64,000 nucleotides of DNA from Perognathus longimembris pacificus (lineage: Eukaryota > Chordata > Mammalia > Rodentia > Heteromyidae): the NCBI RefSeq assembly GCF_023159225.1, contig NC_063162.1:95498880-95562879 (forward strand), given 5' to 3'. Numbering within the stretch: the stretch's first letter is position 1; each line of letters starts with the position of its first letter. Of this stretch, positions 12,531 to 25,611 are shown piece after piece. The translations under genes and the position numbers were made by a program. Below the pieces are notes generated by a model. The model was not told the DNA's origin and ran no database searches. It was given only the letters and a program-made list of their open reading frames with translations.

Positions 12531-13520
12531 AAATGTATTATTAATGGATGAGATATAGACAACAGCCTACATCAGGGTAAAGATTAGGGATGAGTTCCAA
12601 GTATATGCTGCTCTGTTTCTAAGTTCTAGATATACATTATGGAAAGGTAAATGGCTCCTATCCCTGAGGAGACTACATGATTTTGAGTATATGAAATATA
12701 CTAATGAACAATGATATATGCAGCTCCAAAATAATATTAGTGCTTTAAAATGAGTATCAGGGAGTTACTACTTCACTAGAAACTCAAAACTTGAAATAAG
12801 AGAAGGAAGGAGAGTTGGTTCCTGAATTGAAAGGATTAAAGGAAAGCTTGGTGGGGGGTTAGGCAGCTGTAGTGAGGTGGTGAGTAGTAGTTAGGCAATG
12901 TCAGTTTGGGGACTTTGGAAAGTTAAGCGGGAATTGATGATGTGGAAAAACTGAGTTATTCAAATCAGAACCTGAATTAAAGTGGTTCCGAAGAATGAAA
13001 GAACAGGCCCAGGTGACACAGTGAAGCAAGTAGAAAAAGTAGAAAAGCTAAATGTATATTTTGAAGTTCAGGCATGCTAAAGACTGAAAAGGGAGATTGG
13101 GAAAAGAACTGCATCATGATGCCCAAACTGAGCAACCAAAGAAGCAGAGAAGACACTTGTAATACCAGTAATTATGCATTCCAGTGATGTTGGGTCACAC
13201 AAGGCGTGAACCTTTGAGCACTTGCTAAACTTATTTGAATTCTATTTCAGAACTAAAAGATAGCAGCATATTCTTAGTAGGATCTTATACTGATAATAGC
13301 ATAGTGCCCACTTTGTATTTCTACTGAGAGGAGTGAATCTGAAGATGTTAAACTCTTTCTAACATTGCTGGTGCTGAGCAATGTGCACTATCCCAGTCAC
13401 TGTTACTCTGCTTTATTCACTTAATGAACATTTGAAGTACTTAATATCAGTAGTAGAACATTTTTATTTAAGCCACTTTTTCATATAAGCATTTTCTCTT
13501 TTTCTTTTCTTTTCTTTTCC

Positions 13521-13755
13521 TTTTTTTTCTGTCAGTCACGGGGTTTGAGATTTGGGCCTGGGTGTTGTCCCTGAGCTTTTAAGCCCAATGCTAGTGCTCT
13601 ACCACTTAAGTCATAGCACCATTTTTGGTTTCTGGTGGTTAATTGGAGATAAGAATCTCATGGACTTTCCTGCCTAGGCTAGCTTCGAACTATGATCCTC
13701 AGATCTCTGCCTCCTGAGTAGCTAGAAGTACAGGTGTGAGCCACTGGCACCCAGC
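13521..13755 (-). mobile_element. 7SL/B1-like + Geo dimeric SINE, antisense
   Basis: Antisense Geo-type half (GTGCTCTACCACTTAAGTCA), linker TTAATTGGAGATAAGAATCT, then antisense 7SL/B1-like half (CTCCTGAGTAGCTAGAAGTA and GGTGTGAGCCACTGGCACCC). Preceded by a pyrimidine-rich TTTTC tail. Confidence 0.85.
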
Positions 13756-14980
13756 TTAAATACATTTTCATCTTTTGTAAAAAGCACTACCATAAGACTA
13801 CAGGATGTCCTTGTGTTTATGAAAAAATTAATTAGCATAAACTTTGAAATACCTTACAAATTATTAGTCTGCTTAACAAAAAGTGAAGAATATTGGAAGC
13901 ATATTTTTTGTTTTATAGAAGAAAGAAGTCTCAGAATGAGCATACTCTAATAAATATTTGGAATTTTTTAATGTTATCATTTGTAAAACTTTCCATGACA
14001 TATTGGGAAGATTCAGTCGTTGAGATGTATCTCTAAGAAAAAATAAATATTAGTTATGTTGCCATTTTGTCTCAGCCTGGAGTGAGTATGAGTTTTAAAT
14101 CAAAACAATGAAAGAAAAATTGCATAATTCTTTTTGATGAATAAGACTTTGTTCACATATTTGTATCTGATTTTTAAAAAAAAATTGACCTTGGAATCAG
14201 GAGTGATACTAAATATAACATATCATTCTGTAAGAAACATAGGCCTAGGCAAATACAAAGACATAGGTCATCAATAGTTACTACATAATCACCTGCAATT
14301 TGTAAATATCTTTGTCAATTAGATCTCAACTCTAGATGTTGGAAGTCTCAAAATATGTTTATTTGTTGCTTGTCTATTTTTCCTTGGACAGAAGACTAAT
14401 AGATGCCTTTTTTCATATATACCCATAAAATTCTTGAAAACATCCAATGACGAACTTTTAAATTGAGTAGTCATTCTTTGTCTAGTGAAGGTGACTAATT
14501 TTCACTAAATTCTCCCATATCACACTTCCTTTGGCTCACTGTTCTTCCTACAGTGAACTAGTACCATGTTGAATGAACACTGTTGTTGTGAATTTGAGAT
14601 GTGGCCATACTTTCTCAGTGTGTGAACCTTATATTTACTTGTATTGTTACATTTTGTTTCCATGCATCCTATACATCCATCTTATATTATGCACCTAATA
14701 TTGTAAGTCCATACAATAGTACTTAACATATTCTATATTCCTTAAATAATACATTTAATTGGAATAGTCTTTTCAAAGATTAGACAGTGTCTAATTCTGT
14801 CTTACAACTTAATTATTGATTTTTGAACAAGGAAACACTATGCAATCATATTATTTTATCAGACTTATATCCAGAAAAATATAATGTCTATTTGCAAGCA
14901 AAAATAAAATTTAGAAAATAAATATTCTTACTGCTTAATTATTCAAATAGGATATTGCATACAAAATATTACTACTTACT

Positions 14981-15201
14981 GGGGCTGGGGATATGGCCTA
15001 GTGGCAAGAGTGCTTGCCCCGTATACATGAGGCCCTGGGTTCAATTCCCCAGCACCACATATACAGAAAACGGCCAGAAGTGGCACTGTGGCTCAAGTGG
15101 AAGAGTGTTAGCCTTGAGCAAAAAGAAGCCAGGAACAGTGCTCAGGCCCTGAGTTCAAGGCCCAGAACTGGCCAAAAAAAAAAAAACCCAAAAAAAAAAT
15201 T
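14981..15201 (+). mobile_element. IDL-Geo SINE, young
   Basis: Near-consensus ID left and Geo right monomers with an A-rich tail. Exact duplications ATTACTACTTACT at 14968-14980 and 15202-15214. Confidence 0.96.
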
Positions 15202-16029
15202 ATTACTACTTACTATTCTTAAAAGAAATTACAAAGGGAAGAATGAGGGTTCAGTTATGAAGAAATAGCTAAAATATAAATAAATATAATTCATCTATTT
15301 TAAACCATTCAAAAAATTATATTGAGTTCAATTAGGTTCACAATAATATTCATGTTTTGTAATTCTATTATAACAAATATGTTATTTCTTTTAACATACC
15401 TTAGTTTTCTACATGGAGTCCACTGTGAATTTTCTATGCATGCATGTAATGTATCAACCACACCTCCCTTTAGCTCACTCCTGTTTCACTCCCTAATTCC
15501 CAATACATTTTCAGTATTGTTCTATGTTTCATATATGCACTCTACTTTGATCATATTCACCTGCTTTAAGCTTCTCACTAGCCCTCCTCCCTTTCAGTGG
15601 CATCCACTACTCCCTAATGAAGCCTGTTATTTTTGTTCATTTTTGTGTTTTCTGTCATTCATTTTTCTATTTTCTACTTTGTACTAATCTTATCTATTGT
15701 GATGCTCCAGATGTACATATACTAAACCTGCTTCAATACAACCAAGAAATCTTTTGAAACAATATTGGATGCTTTGTACACAACCCTTCTCTATTTTACA
15801 CTGCTCTATGTGTTAAATATTATGTGCTAAAAGCACTCCAAAGTAGTACTTCTAGATTTTGTGCCTACTCAGAGTGATTTATTCTTCTTTAGGAACTATA
15901 TTAACTTGAGAGCAAGTATTCATTTTTCTTTTAACAGGCTGAATTCTTTGGACCATCTATAGCAGATCCATTAAAATATGGTTTTGTTGAACATTTATTG
16001 TAGGCAGACTTGGCAAGTGGAACCTACAG

Positions 16030-16054
16030 TGAAAAAAAAAAAAAAAAAAAAAAC
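16030..16054 (+). repeat. Poly(A) tract
   Basis: About 23 consecutive A within an otherwise unassigned intron segment. Possibly an old retroposon tail. Confidence 0.85.
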
Positions 16055-16449
16055 ATAACCAGAATTCACATAGGTAGTTCTGAGGGAGAAACTGGGTTGA
16101 GAACTGAGGGCTGTGATGCTGAATAAGGATGGACATCTGATCTGTGTTTCAAGGGGGTAGCTTATAGGAAAACCTATAATTAAATTTAAAGCTATGCAGA
16201 AGACATAGCAGAAACTTTGTCAAAAGCAAAGGATGGTCTGAGTAAACAGGAGAAAACAGGAGAAGATACAAAATTTTAAAGGAGCAGGATTTGTTGCGCA
16301 GATTCAAAGTTGCGTTTTCCAAACTAAGGTGGATTCAGGAGAGAATTCAAGTGTAATTCCTTACAAAGACTAACTCACAGTGAAACAAAAGAAAGACCCA
16401 GAAATGAGTACTCACAAGAGAAGAATAGTCTCAAGAGCAGGGGCTAGGC

Positions 16450-16895
16450 AAGAGAGACTGTAATAATAGATTCCAATGAATATTCTAAAAAATTAATAAA
16501 ATTGAGGGAAGGAATGAGTTTGGACAGGAAAGGGGAGAATGATAAAAGGTGACATTGATCTTAACTGAAATATGGTATATTCAAGGGAGAAATCAAATCG
16601 TGTTAATCGCTTTGAAAGGCAAAGCCAAAGCCCAATTAAGTGCCTGGAAATGAGTAATTACAATAAGAGGGGTGGGGCTAATGAATGAAGAGAAGGGAGA
16701 GGTAGAAATGCAGTCAGGAATACAATGTATATACTACAAAAAGGAAGAAAAGTTACAGAAGAGGTGGGTTGGGAGGAATAGACAAGAATGTTGGAAGGGG
16801 TGACAATTATCAAAAAGCACTGTATTCATAAACTGCTTTGATAACTAGGAACTTCTTTGTGCAACTACCTAAAGATAATAAAAATAAAATAAATT
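16450..16895 (+). mobile_element. Probable older L1 3'UTR, sense
   Basis: GAGGTGGGTTGGGAGGAATA, AAAGCACTGTATTCATAAAC and a terminal AAAGATAATAAAAATAAA parallel the L1 3'UTR order at 6700-6847, at low similarity. Confidence 0.45.
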
Positions 16896-16899
16896 AAAC

Positions 16900-17027
16900 A
16901 AAATACAATGTATACATAAGCTGCCTTTTGAATGGCAAACTTTCATAAAACAACTTAGAGATCAAAATACACTGTATACATAAGCTGCCTTTTGAATGGC
17001 AAACTTTCATAAAACAACTTAGAGATC
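16900..17027 (+). repeat. 64-bp tandem duplication
   Basis: 16900-16963 and 16964-17027 match except for one base (ACAATG versus ACACTG). Not part of a recognised repeat. Confidence 0.93.
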
Positions 17028-17402
17028 ATAAAAATGTATTAAATCAATTTTAATGTTGTTGATATTGGTAGAGAGGAAACATGAGGATAATTGTACTATG
17101 GTGACAGGTTTTGACCTCACCAACTGGGTTATGGTGATGTCTTTTGTAGATAAGCTCAATAGGAGCATTGCAAACAGATAATTAAGTACATTTGACACAT
17201 ACTTATAAAAATTCTTATCTAGCAAATAATTGTACTGAAAAATTATACCTCAAAAGGGAAGTGCGTCTCGTGTAGGAAAGCTAAAATCTTGGTAAAAGAT
17301 AAATAAGATTTCAATGAGTTCTCTATTTGTCAGAATTATCTTTAGGTACATTATTTAGATTCAGGGTACTGCATATGAATAAACACACTTAAATGTGTAT
17401 AA

Positions 17403-17660
<258 letters not shown>

Positions 17661-18135
17661 TAGATAATAAGCCTACAAAAACTCTTTCACTATGAAGATT
17701 TACTGATTATGAATAATTTAATTTATGTATGTGTCCACAAAATACCCTTTCTAATGAACAGAAATAAAGCTGTCAAATTTATTTCAATTCAAGTATGAAC
17801 AATGGGTACATTTTTCATAGATTAAAGGAAAGATACTCCTCTCTTTGCTGATGACTTTGCCATTTATATCATTAAAATGAAGCTTAGAGTGGTTAACAAG
17901 AACCATGTAAGCTTTAGAATATAAGGTAGTCCACCTTACTAATGAAAATGTGAAAAAATTATATAATGTTTATCTTTTGTTGGGGCTATGTCACAAATGT
18001 CATTTTAACCTGTTAAAAATCTACGAAAATCTTGCTATGCTTCTTAATGAGGTTACAAATGAAGGACTGCATTTGTTTAGAATCTTATACTGAAAATAAA
18101 TATATCATTTGGCAGTTTAAAAATATTACAAATTT

Positions 18136-18336
18136 GGGCTGGGAATATGGCCTAGTGGCAAGAGTGCTTGCCTCCTACACATGAAGCTCTTGGTTCGATT
18201 CCCCAGCACCACATATATGGAAAACGGCCAGAAGGGGTGCTGTGGCTCAGGTGGTGGAGTACTAGCCTTGAGCGGGAAGAAGCCAGGGACAGTGCTCAGG
18301 CACTGAGTCCAAGGCCCAGGACTGGGGGAAAAAAAA
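18136..18336 (+). mobile_element. IDL-Geo SINE, young
   Basis: Intact dimer 515 bp downstream of the third DGKB exon. Exact duplications ATTACAAATTT at 18125-18135 and 18337-18347. Geo half variant GCCTTGAGCGGGAAGAAGCC. Confidence 0.95.
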
Positions 18337-18347
18337 ATTACAAATTT

Positions 18348-20157
18348 AATTTAAAAAAATTAATCATTTAAGTTTGTTTCACTTGCATACATACTTAGCT
18401 GATTATATAGGTGAACTCTATCAGCTGTAGCATGACACCTTGTTTAATCTGTGTTGCTTACTACACATCTCACATCGCCTCTCTCTCTATAATACACATA
18501 TGTATACCCATATGTCCATGTATATAACAAAAACATAACTATAAACACACACAATTAGACTATACTCACATCAGTTGTGTCTATGAATTTAACAGTCAGT
18601 CTATCACAGTGTGTGTACTTGGACAAATTATTTAATCTGAGTGTCTCTTTACATTTACGTGTACCATAGTGTTTCTTATTTTCTCTCTCACAAAGTGACA
18701 AATTATATGGATGTCCATTTAAGGGTGTCAATAGTAGAACACAAGAATTCTAAATAGAAAACAATATTACTTTATAATGGGTGTAATGATCACTTGTAAG
18801 AAATATGTAAAGAACCTTGATCATGAGAAGGCCACTTAATTCACATGGATATGGAACACTGTAATTTTAGATACTTCATTAACATGCACCTTGTACTAAC
18901 TCACAAACTTACAAACTAATTCATTCATTTTAAGTGCCCTTCTTAATGATTTAGTTAATAAATTCAAATTTAGTTTTTTTATCATCTAAACTTGTACCCT
19001 ACTGTCCATTTGTACTTACTTCTGGTTTCTTTCCCCAATTAGAAGAAATAATCACATTTCTGCCCCTAATATTTTCTCTGTTTGACATTTCATAAAAAAT
19101 CATGCACTTTTCATTTGGGATCTTACCACAATATTTTGCAAGCCCACTTGTGTTCACTATATGAATATTATTTTTTTCTTTTATATTGCTGTGTAGTAGT
19201 CTATTATATAATTCGTCCATTCAAAAATATAGGAGCATTTATATTCTTTTCTTATTACCAAGGATTTTTCTTGTAATCATTATTATTGTATACTTTAAGT
19301 CAAGTATTTAAATTTGGTTCTTTGACATAACATGTAAATATTCAATTAATATTATTTTTGGTCTGGAGAGTCCTTGCTGCTGTCTTTTCTTTTGCTCTTA
19401 AACATGCATTCTTTCAGTTTTCTAACATTATTATATGGACTGTTTTCAAGTCCTTGGCTAATTCTAACATTTGAGACCCATCCTAGACTTTAATTGAATG
19501 TTCTTGATTATACAACACCCTATGCTATCCTTTTTGTTATTTTTTGTTGTTTTTTACAAATGGAAGTTGTATACAATACAGCTTAGTAACTGGATTTGTA
19601 TTCTGCACAGGGTCATTTCTGAGGCTGTGATTGTCCAGTTAGTGATTTCTTGAGATTTTCTCTCTTGTGGTGTATACATGCCAAGCTTCAGATACCTTTT
19701 AGCCTCTCTCACTCTTATTTTATGTTGATTTTGTTTTCTTAGATTTCTCACATCAGTGTGATAGTTTATATGTTGAATCTCAGCTAGTCTGTCTCTCCGT
19801 TTTGTTTAAGGATCAGCAATGGGCATGATAGAAGTCTGTGTATTCACTAAGCTTACATGACAATGAGTTAAGAACATTTGCAAGGAGTAAGTGAGGTTGT
19901 CTCAATTAATTCCCAGAATTGCTGTCCAGCAGCAATTTTGTATTTGATCAACTGTGGACTATGTCAGACTCTTCAAGAGGAAATTTTTCTATCTGCTGCA
20001 TCACCAAGAACTTCATATGTGCCATTATTTTTATCTACATACTTGATTATTGATTCTGAAACAAAGAAAATAGACACCTATTCTTTAAGAGTCTACAGTT
20101 ATAGGAATGAAGTACAGAAACAGGTTACATCATTATCAAAACTTAAAGATACAGTCA
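18348..20157. other. Intron, mostly unassigned; faint old L1-like part
   Basis: 19080-19280 (TATTGCTGTGTAGTAGTCTA) weakly resembles an ancient antisense L1 3' region. An open frame at 19878-20210 runs into the SINE that follows. No gene supported. Confidence 0.4.
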
Positions 20158-20335
20158 GGTGCCAGTGGTTTGTGCCTATAACCCTAACTACTCAGGAAGC
20201 TGAGATCTGAATGTCATAGTTCAAAGTTAGTCCTTGCAGCAAAGTCCATGAGACTCTATCTCCAATTAACAGCCTGAGGTAGAGCTGTGGCTAACTTGCA
20301 GGATGCTATCTTGGAGCAAAAAAGCTACATGTGTA
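20158..20335 (+). mobile_element. 7SL/B1-like + Geo dimeric SINE, degenerate
   Basis: GTGCCAGTGGTTTGTGCCTA, ACTACTCAGGAAGCTGAGAT, linker CTCTATCTCCAATTAACAG and a shortened right half. Confidence 0.75.
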
Positions 20336-20589
20336 TACATATTGATATATGCATATTTACATGCATATAGTTATTCCATATGTATCACCATTTCAACCAA
20401 TTGTGCTTGAGTATATTGGGGAATCTGGAAGATATAGAGAAATTGTTAGAAATATAGGTCAACCAGGATTAGATCATGAACAGAGTGAACAGACCTTATC
20501 TACATATAATTAATTTGGATATTAGATCAATACTGATAATAACCCAAGAAAGGATAAAACATAAAACACCCCCCTACACAGCACTTAAG

Positions 20590-21480
20590 ACTCTTACTTA
20601 AGACTCCTACACAACACTCTTAAGGGCAGACAGAATCGTTGGTTAACTCTCTCACACATTTGAAGAATTAACATCAGTCCTCAAAGTCTTCTACAAATTT
20701 TGAGAGACACACCCACAATGTCTGCCAGGCAATGACAACGCTACAAAAGAAAACTACTGGCCAATATTCTTAATATTTTGAGTGTAAAAATATTTCAACA
20801 AAGTGTTGGTATTTGGAATGCAACAACACATTAAAAGGTTTATACCCCATGACCAATTGTGATTTATCCATCTAACACAAAGATCGTTCTACATATGAAA
20901 ATTCATCAATGTGGCAGTTACAATTACAGAATAAATGGTATAAAATTATCTGATAATTTCCTCAAATGCAGACATGGATGTCAGTAAGATTCAAAACATT
21001 TTTCAAGGGCTGGGGATATAGCCTAGTGGCAAGAGTGCCTGCCTCGAATACACGAGGCCCTAGGTTTGATTCCCCAGCACCGCATATACAGAAAACGGCC
21101 AGAAGCGGCGCTGTGGCTCAAGTGGCAGAGTGCTAGCCTTGAGCAGGAAGAAGCCAGGGACAGTGCTCAGGCCCTGAGTCCAAGGCCCAGGACTGGCCAA
21201 AAAAAAAAAAAAAAAAACAAAAAAAACATTTTTCAAAGTAGAACCTCTCAAGAAACTGAGACTATAAGGGAATAACTACAACATAATCAAAGACATCCAT
21301 AAGCAGTCTACATCATACTCAATGTGGAGAACTGAAAGCTTTTCTTTTCAGATTAGAAATAAGGAAAGAAAATTTCTCACTTCTACCATGCAACATATTA
21401 CAAGACCATCTAATCAGACAACTAAGCCAGAGAAACAAAATCGCCAGTACACTGGAAATAGTGTTAATAATGTTAGTTCC
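20590..21480 (+). mobile_element. Ancient L1 ORF2 (reverse transcriptase region), sense, interrupted by a SINE
   Basis: CTACAAAAGAAAACTACTGG, ACACATTAAAAGGTTTATAC and CCCCATGACCAATTGTGATT follow recalled L1 RT-domain sequence. After the SINE, CATCATACTCAATGTGGAGA continues it. Heavily decayed, no open frame. Confidence 0.7.
21009..21222 (+). mobile_element. IDL-Geo SINE, young, inside ancient L1
   Basis: Near-consensus dimer. AAAACATTTTTCAA-type duplications (left copy has two extra T) at about 20993-21008 and 21223-21236. Confidence 0.95.
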
Positions 21481-21569
21481 AGGAAACATACACCAATTCA
21501 TTTTTCCACAAATACTTTTGGGATTTCAAAGGGGAATTTTTGGAAGGCACTGAGATGAGAAGAAATTAG

Positions 21570-21920
21570 CATAATCCTTATTCAGTCTTCCAGACTCAGG
21601 TCCTCAGTCAAATGGGCACTGCAGACCAGTGAAGCTGGAAGCTAGTAAGCTCTGGAGCTGTGAGCCTTAGCTGAGAAAGTTAGACCAATGATTTCTCTTC
21701 AGTGGTTAGGTGAAGCCTTGAAGCTACAAAGAAAGGCCTGTTCTGAGTAACATAAGAGGGGCCTGAAGAGCCCGGGATGGTATTAACACAGTACACTGTG
21801 ATTGGGGTCCCTGGACTCTGGTCTCTTTGACCCTCAGCAAGTTCACTGAATGTGAGTTCACTGAGTAAGTGTGTTGATTCTTTAAGTCAGGCATCCAAAT
21901 AAAGCCTTTTGTGAGAAATT
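21570..21920 (+). mobile_element. Possible solo LTR (3' part)
   Basis: A relatively GC-rich block in AT-rich surroundings, with TGGACTCTGGTCTCTTTGAC and the polyadenylation signal in CCAAATAAAGCCTTTTGTG, as in retroviral LTRs. No 5' end, terminal TG/CA or duplication was established. It could also be a non-LTR repeat. Confidence 0.3.
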
Positions 21921-22089
21921 TCTGAACTTATCAACTTTTAAAGATTAAATTCTTTAGGAAATGGGTGTGTTTTCTGGAATATTCATAAAAGATTTATTGA
22001 AAATCAGGCAGGTAGCCAAAAGATGATATTTTTAAAGTCATAATTATAATGGTAAAATTATCAATATAATTTAATCAGGGGAAATACTT

Positions 22090-22330
22090 AAAAACCTGAT
22101 GTAAGAAGTCTAACATTGGAAATTTTAGAACACATTCCAGAATAATTCTTGGATGCAAAATGAAATTAAAAGGAAACTGGCAAACCACATAAGAAAGCAA
22201 CTCATGCTATTCTTAAATGCTGTGAAACTTCAAGGAAAAAATTCAAACTTTGCATTTTGCGGAAAGAACATAAACAAGGAATCTTAATACTTATTCTAAC
22301 AAGTTAGACATAAAGATAATACAGGCTAAG
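22090..22330 (+). mobile_element. Possible ancient L1 (early ORF2) fragment
   Basis: TAACATTGGAAATTTTAGAA and AATTCTTGGATGCAAAATGA resemble old L1/HAL1-type ORF2 sequence. Weak. Confidence 0.35.
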
Positions 22331-22476
22331 AAAAAACTTAAAACAAACGATTATGTAATAATTATTAAATAATAATTGTTTACATATGGTAAAATAATAT
22401 TAATATAGATATCCTCTGTGTTCTAGTGTTTTTAATATTAAGTATATAAAAATGGTAAGAATATAAGCAGCCACAG

Positions 22477-22684
22477 GGGCTGGAAATATGGCCTTGTGGT
22501 AAAGTGCTCACCTCATATATGTGAAGTCCTGGGTTCGATTCTTCAGCACCACATATAGAGAAAAAAAAATCTCTAAGTGGCACTATGGCTCAAGTGGTAG
22601 AGTGCTAGCCTTGAGCAAAAAGAAGACAGAGACAGTGCTCAGGCCCTGAGTTCAAGCCCCAGGACTGGTAAAAAAAAAAAAAAA
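22477..22684 (+). mobile_element. IDL-Geo SINE
   Basis: Complete dimer with A tail. Exact duplications AAGCAGCCACAG at 22465-22476 and 22685-22696. Confidence 0.95.
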
Positions 22685-22696
22685 AAGCAGCCACAG

Positions 22697-22920
22697 ATAT
22701 ATATTGATAGTGATATCTACAAATACAAAGTGATATATACAAATAATATATATGTGTGCACATAAACCTGCATATATACACACATACATGCAAATGTTAA
22801 CATGTGTAAAGGATGTCAGATGTAGATATCCATATTTAACACATTGTGTATGTGTACGTATATGAATACATCTAAAGATACATTCACATGTATATACGTA
22901 TATATCTACATACATGTGGA
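22697..22920 (+). repeat. Degenerate TA/CA-rich simple sequence
   Basis: Alternating ATAT, ACATAC and TGTGTA segments without a fixed unit. Confidence 0.6.
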
Positions 22921-22976
22921 CCATATAAAATAATTCAACATGGCCAAAGCTTTTCATAACACACAATTTATACTCA

Positions 22977-23210
22977 GGCACCTGTGGCTCATCCAAGTTA
23001 CTCAGCAGGCTCAGATCCATGGATCAAGGTTTGAATCCAGTAAAGGCAGATGAATTCAAGACATTGTTATCCACAATTAACCAGCAAAAAGCCAGGCTAG
23101 GTGGAAGTGTGGGTCAGATGTGAGAGCCCTCACCTTAAGCAAAACTGTTGCGTTAGAGCCAAAGGCTCTGAGGTCAAGTCCTCGTATCAGAACAGCAACT
23201 AAATAAATAA
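22977..23210 (+). mobile_element. 7SL/B1-like + Geo dimeric SINE, degenerate
   Basis: GGCACCTGTGGCTCATCCAA, ACTCAGCAGGCTCAGATCC, ATCCACAATTAACCAGCAAA linker and a diverged right half ending TGAGGTCAAGTCCTCG. Confidence 0.75.
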
Positions 23211-23322
23211 GAAAATAAATACTTCACAAATTAAGCAAAATAATCAGGATATAATTAAAGATAAGTAATTAATATAAAACCAAATTTATATTCAATCCAA
23301 AGCTTTTCATTACCATATACAT

Positions 23323-23362
23323 AGTGTGTGTGTGTGTGTATGTGTGTGTGTGTGAGTGAGTG
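23323..23362 (+). repeat. (TG)n microsatellite, interrupted
   Basis: TG units interrupted by TA and GA steps. Confidence 0.85.
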
Positions 23363-23549
23363 TAAAATACAGGAAATCTGACTGATTGCTTCTGAAAAGA
23401 AATTAGAAGTTATAACCATTCAGGTATGAAAAATACTTTTGTACAAATAAAGACATTGTGCTTGGCATTAAAAAACACATGGACCATTTTGCCATCCACC
23501 CAAAGATAAGCAACTAAAATTTTCTGGAGAGGAAGTTGTGGCTTATCTA

Positions 23550-23650
23550 AAGCAGTGTTCTTAAACTAAAACATGGATCAGAGTTATGGGAAGGGCTTGT
23601 TGAAGTGCAGAATTTCTGGGTTCACAGATTTACGCATCACTGCTCTCAAC
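23550..23650 (+). mobile_element. MER5-like DNA transposon remnant
   Basis: GCAGTGTTCTTAAACTAAAA, then GGGCTTGTTGAAGTGCAGAA and TTTCTGGGTTCACAGAT follow the MER5A left half as recalled. Confidence 0.55.
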
Positions 23651-25137
23651 AAAGGGAAATGTAAAAATGGAGTTAAAGAACTGGATGGCTGAGACAATTT
23701 AGTTTATCCTGTATAACACTAATAACCCATAAAGTTAACTAGGATGTTCTCCTATTTTATAAAACTAGCAATTTTAGTACCTATAGCTCATAATTAAATC
23801 CACTAAAAGAAAGTTCACTTTTGAATATAAGTGCAAAAACTCCTAATTAAACATATATCAACTATATTCAAATATGATATTTCCAAAGACCTACTATGCA
23901 GGTTGAGAGTGTTGTTTAGTGGTGGAGCTCTTACTGAAAGCAAAATCTTGAGATTAGTCTACAAAAAGGAAAAGGAAAAACAAATCACCTTTCTTGATCA
24001 ATAAGGGAATAATTTCATAAAAGTCCATATAGTTCAGAATGATTAAATTTATATACATTTATGTAAATAAAAGCCTTTATATAAATAAAAACACGGATTC
24101 CCAGGTTTTATAGTTAAGGAAGAAATGTGAAAGTGACTACTTTTTCTATAAATCCAGAGTTAATATTCAATTAACTGTGGCGTACTGGAACAATCCCAAA
24201 AAAGACCCCAAAACAAGGAGAAAAAAAATTTTAGCATTCTTCTAGTCAGCACTTTTAGAAAACTGAGCTAATGATGAACATCTTAATGTCATATAAATAT
24301 TTAAAAGAGATCTAGTTTATTATTATGATGGAAGGTGATATATAGTCATTGTAAACATGTACCTGTTAAAAATCATACTTGTAATGCACTACAAAGTGAT
24401 GGATGCTGGATGCATACATTTCTAAAAACCATGAATTTTATTAATATTACTGTTTACTATGTTAATGTGTGTAAAATTTTGTTTAAAATACCAGCAAAAC
24501 TATAAAATACCAAGTTTTACTTTTTATAAAAATGACAGTTTATATGAGATAACTCAAACAATGTTATATATAGTTATGTGTTAAAGCCTGGTGAATAAAA
24601 ATGAATCTTATGTACTTGTTGGAAAAGATTTGCTATTACTATGAGATCAAGTATTCTCACAATTAATGTGCCTAGTTGGCTTATTGGTACTATAAATTCG
24701 AATAAGATTGATTAGTTGTTATTCTGATAAATTGCAATTGGGTAAAAATTCCTTTAAAGTTCTTGGTTATTGATGTTCTTACAGTGGCCATTTGTTTACC
24801 ATTTACCAAACATACCAAATTGCATAAATTAAACTGGGATGCTATAAAAGCAAACAGAACTGAATAAAATTTAATCCCACCAAACTACAGATATTCAGAA
24901 ATAAACAATCTGCTATATGCTGAATGCATTGGTGAGGAAGTACAGCATAAGTTACAAGAATGATCTGCATTTCACTTGAATGAAAATAAATATGCATTTC
25001 TACCTCATACTCGCATAAAATAAATAGCAAATAAAAAACAGAAGCAATAAACATGTGTGAAAATATAAATAAGTAAGTTGCTGTCATATTGCAAGAGAAA
25101 AACATGCCTGAGAAAGACAGGACATCTTCAGCCTATG
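23651..25137. other. Intron without recognised repeat or gene
   Basis: AT-rich. A weak Geo-like patch at about 23900-23965 is too diverged to call. Confidence 0.6.
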
Positions 25138-25288
25138 AAGAAATCAGTTACAAAATTGGAAGAGGTAAAGGGAAGAAGTGCTATTGTCCAACAAGAAATA
25201 CCCTCTTTACCTGACTTATGTAACTATAAATCCTCTGTGTATCACCTTTATAATGACAATAAAAAGTTTTAAAAAGAAATCAGTTACA
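25138..25288 (+). mobile_element. Very short L1 3'-end insertion with target-site duplication
   Basis: L1 3' end (body 25153-25273): TTACCTGACTTATGTAACTA and TATCACCTTTATAATGACAA with an A-rich tail. Exact 15-bp duplications AAGAAATCAGTTACA at 25138-25152 and 25274-25288. Confidence 0.85.
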
Positions 25289-25611
25289 TTTTTGAATCTC
25301 TCATTTTATTAAAAGAGTTCAAAAAATTTAAATTAAATATTCTCTGATAGTTGAATGCCACAGAAAATACTTCCAGCACACAAAATAAACATGTTTAATA
25401 AACTGAGAATTCTTAATAAAAATATTAGCATCTAAGAGTAAAATAGAACAAGAAAATGAAAAGTAATTTTAATGAATAAACATATGAAAAGACTGCTAAC
25501 ATTTTGAGGCTTAGGGTTATGTCTAAAGTAATTCTACCTTTTTAAGAGGCAAAGGTCTGGAAGATCACAGTGGTGAACCACCTTAGGCACAAAGGAGTTC
25601 CCTTTCAACCA

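Noticed and set aside
15330..15790. Shared CT-rich element with 42225-42550 (ATGCATGTA and CTCTCTTT-type motifs)
   Set aside because: The similarity is patchy and could be composition; I could not define borders.
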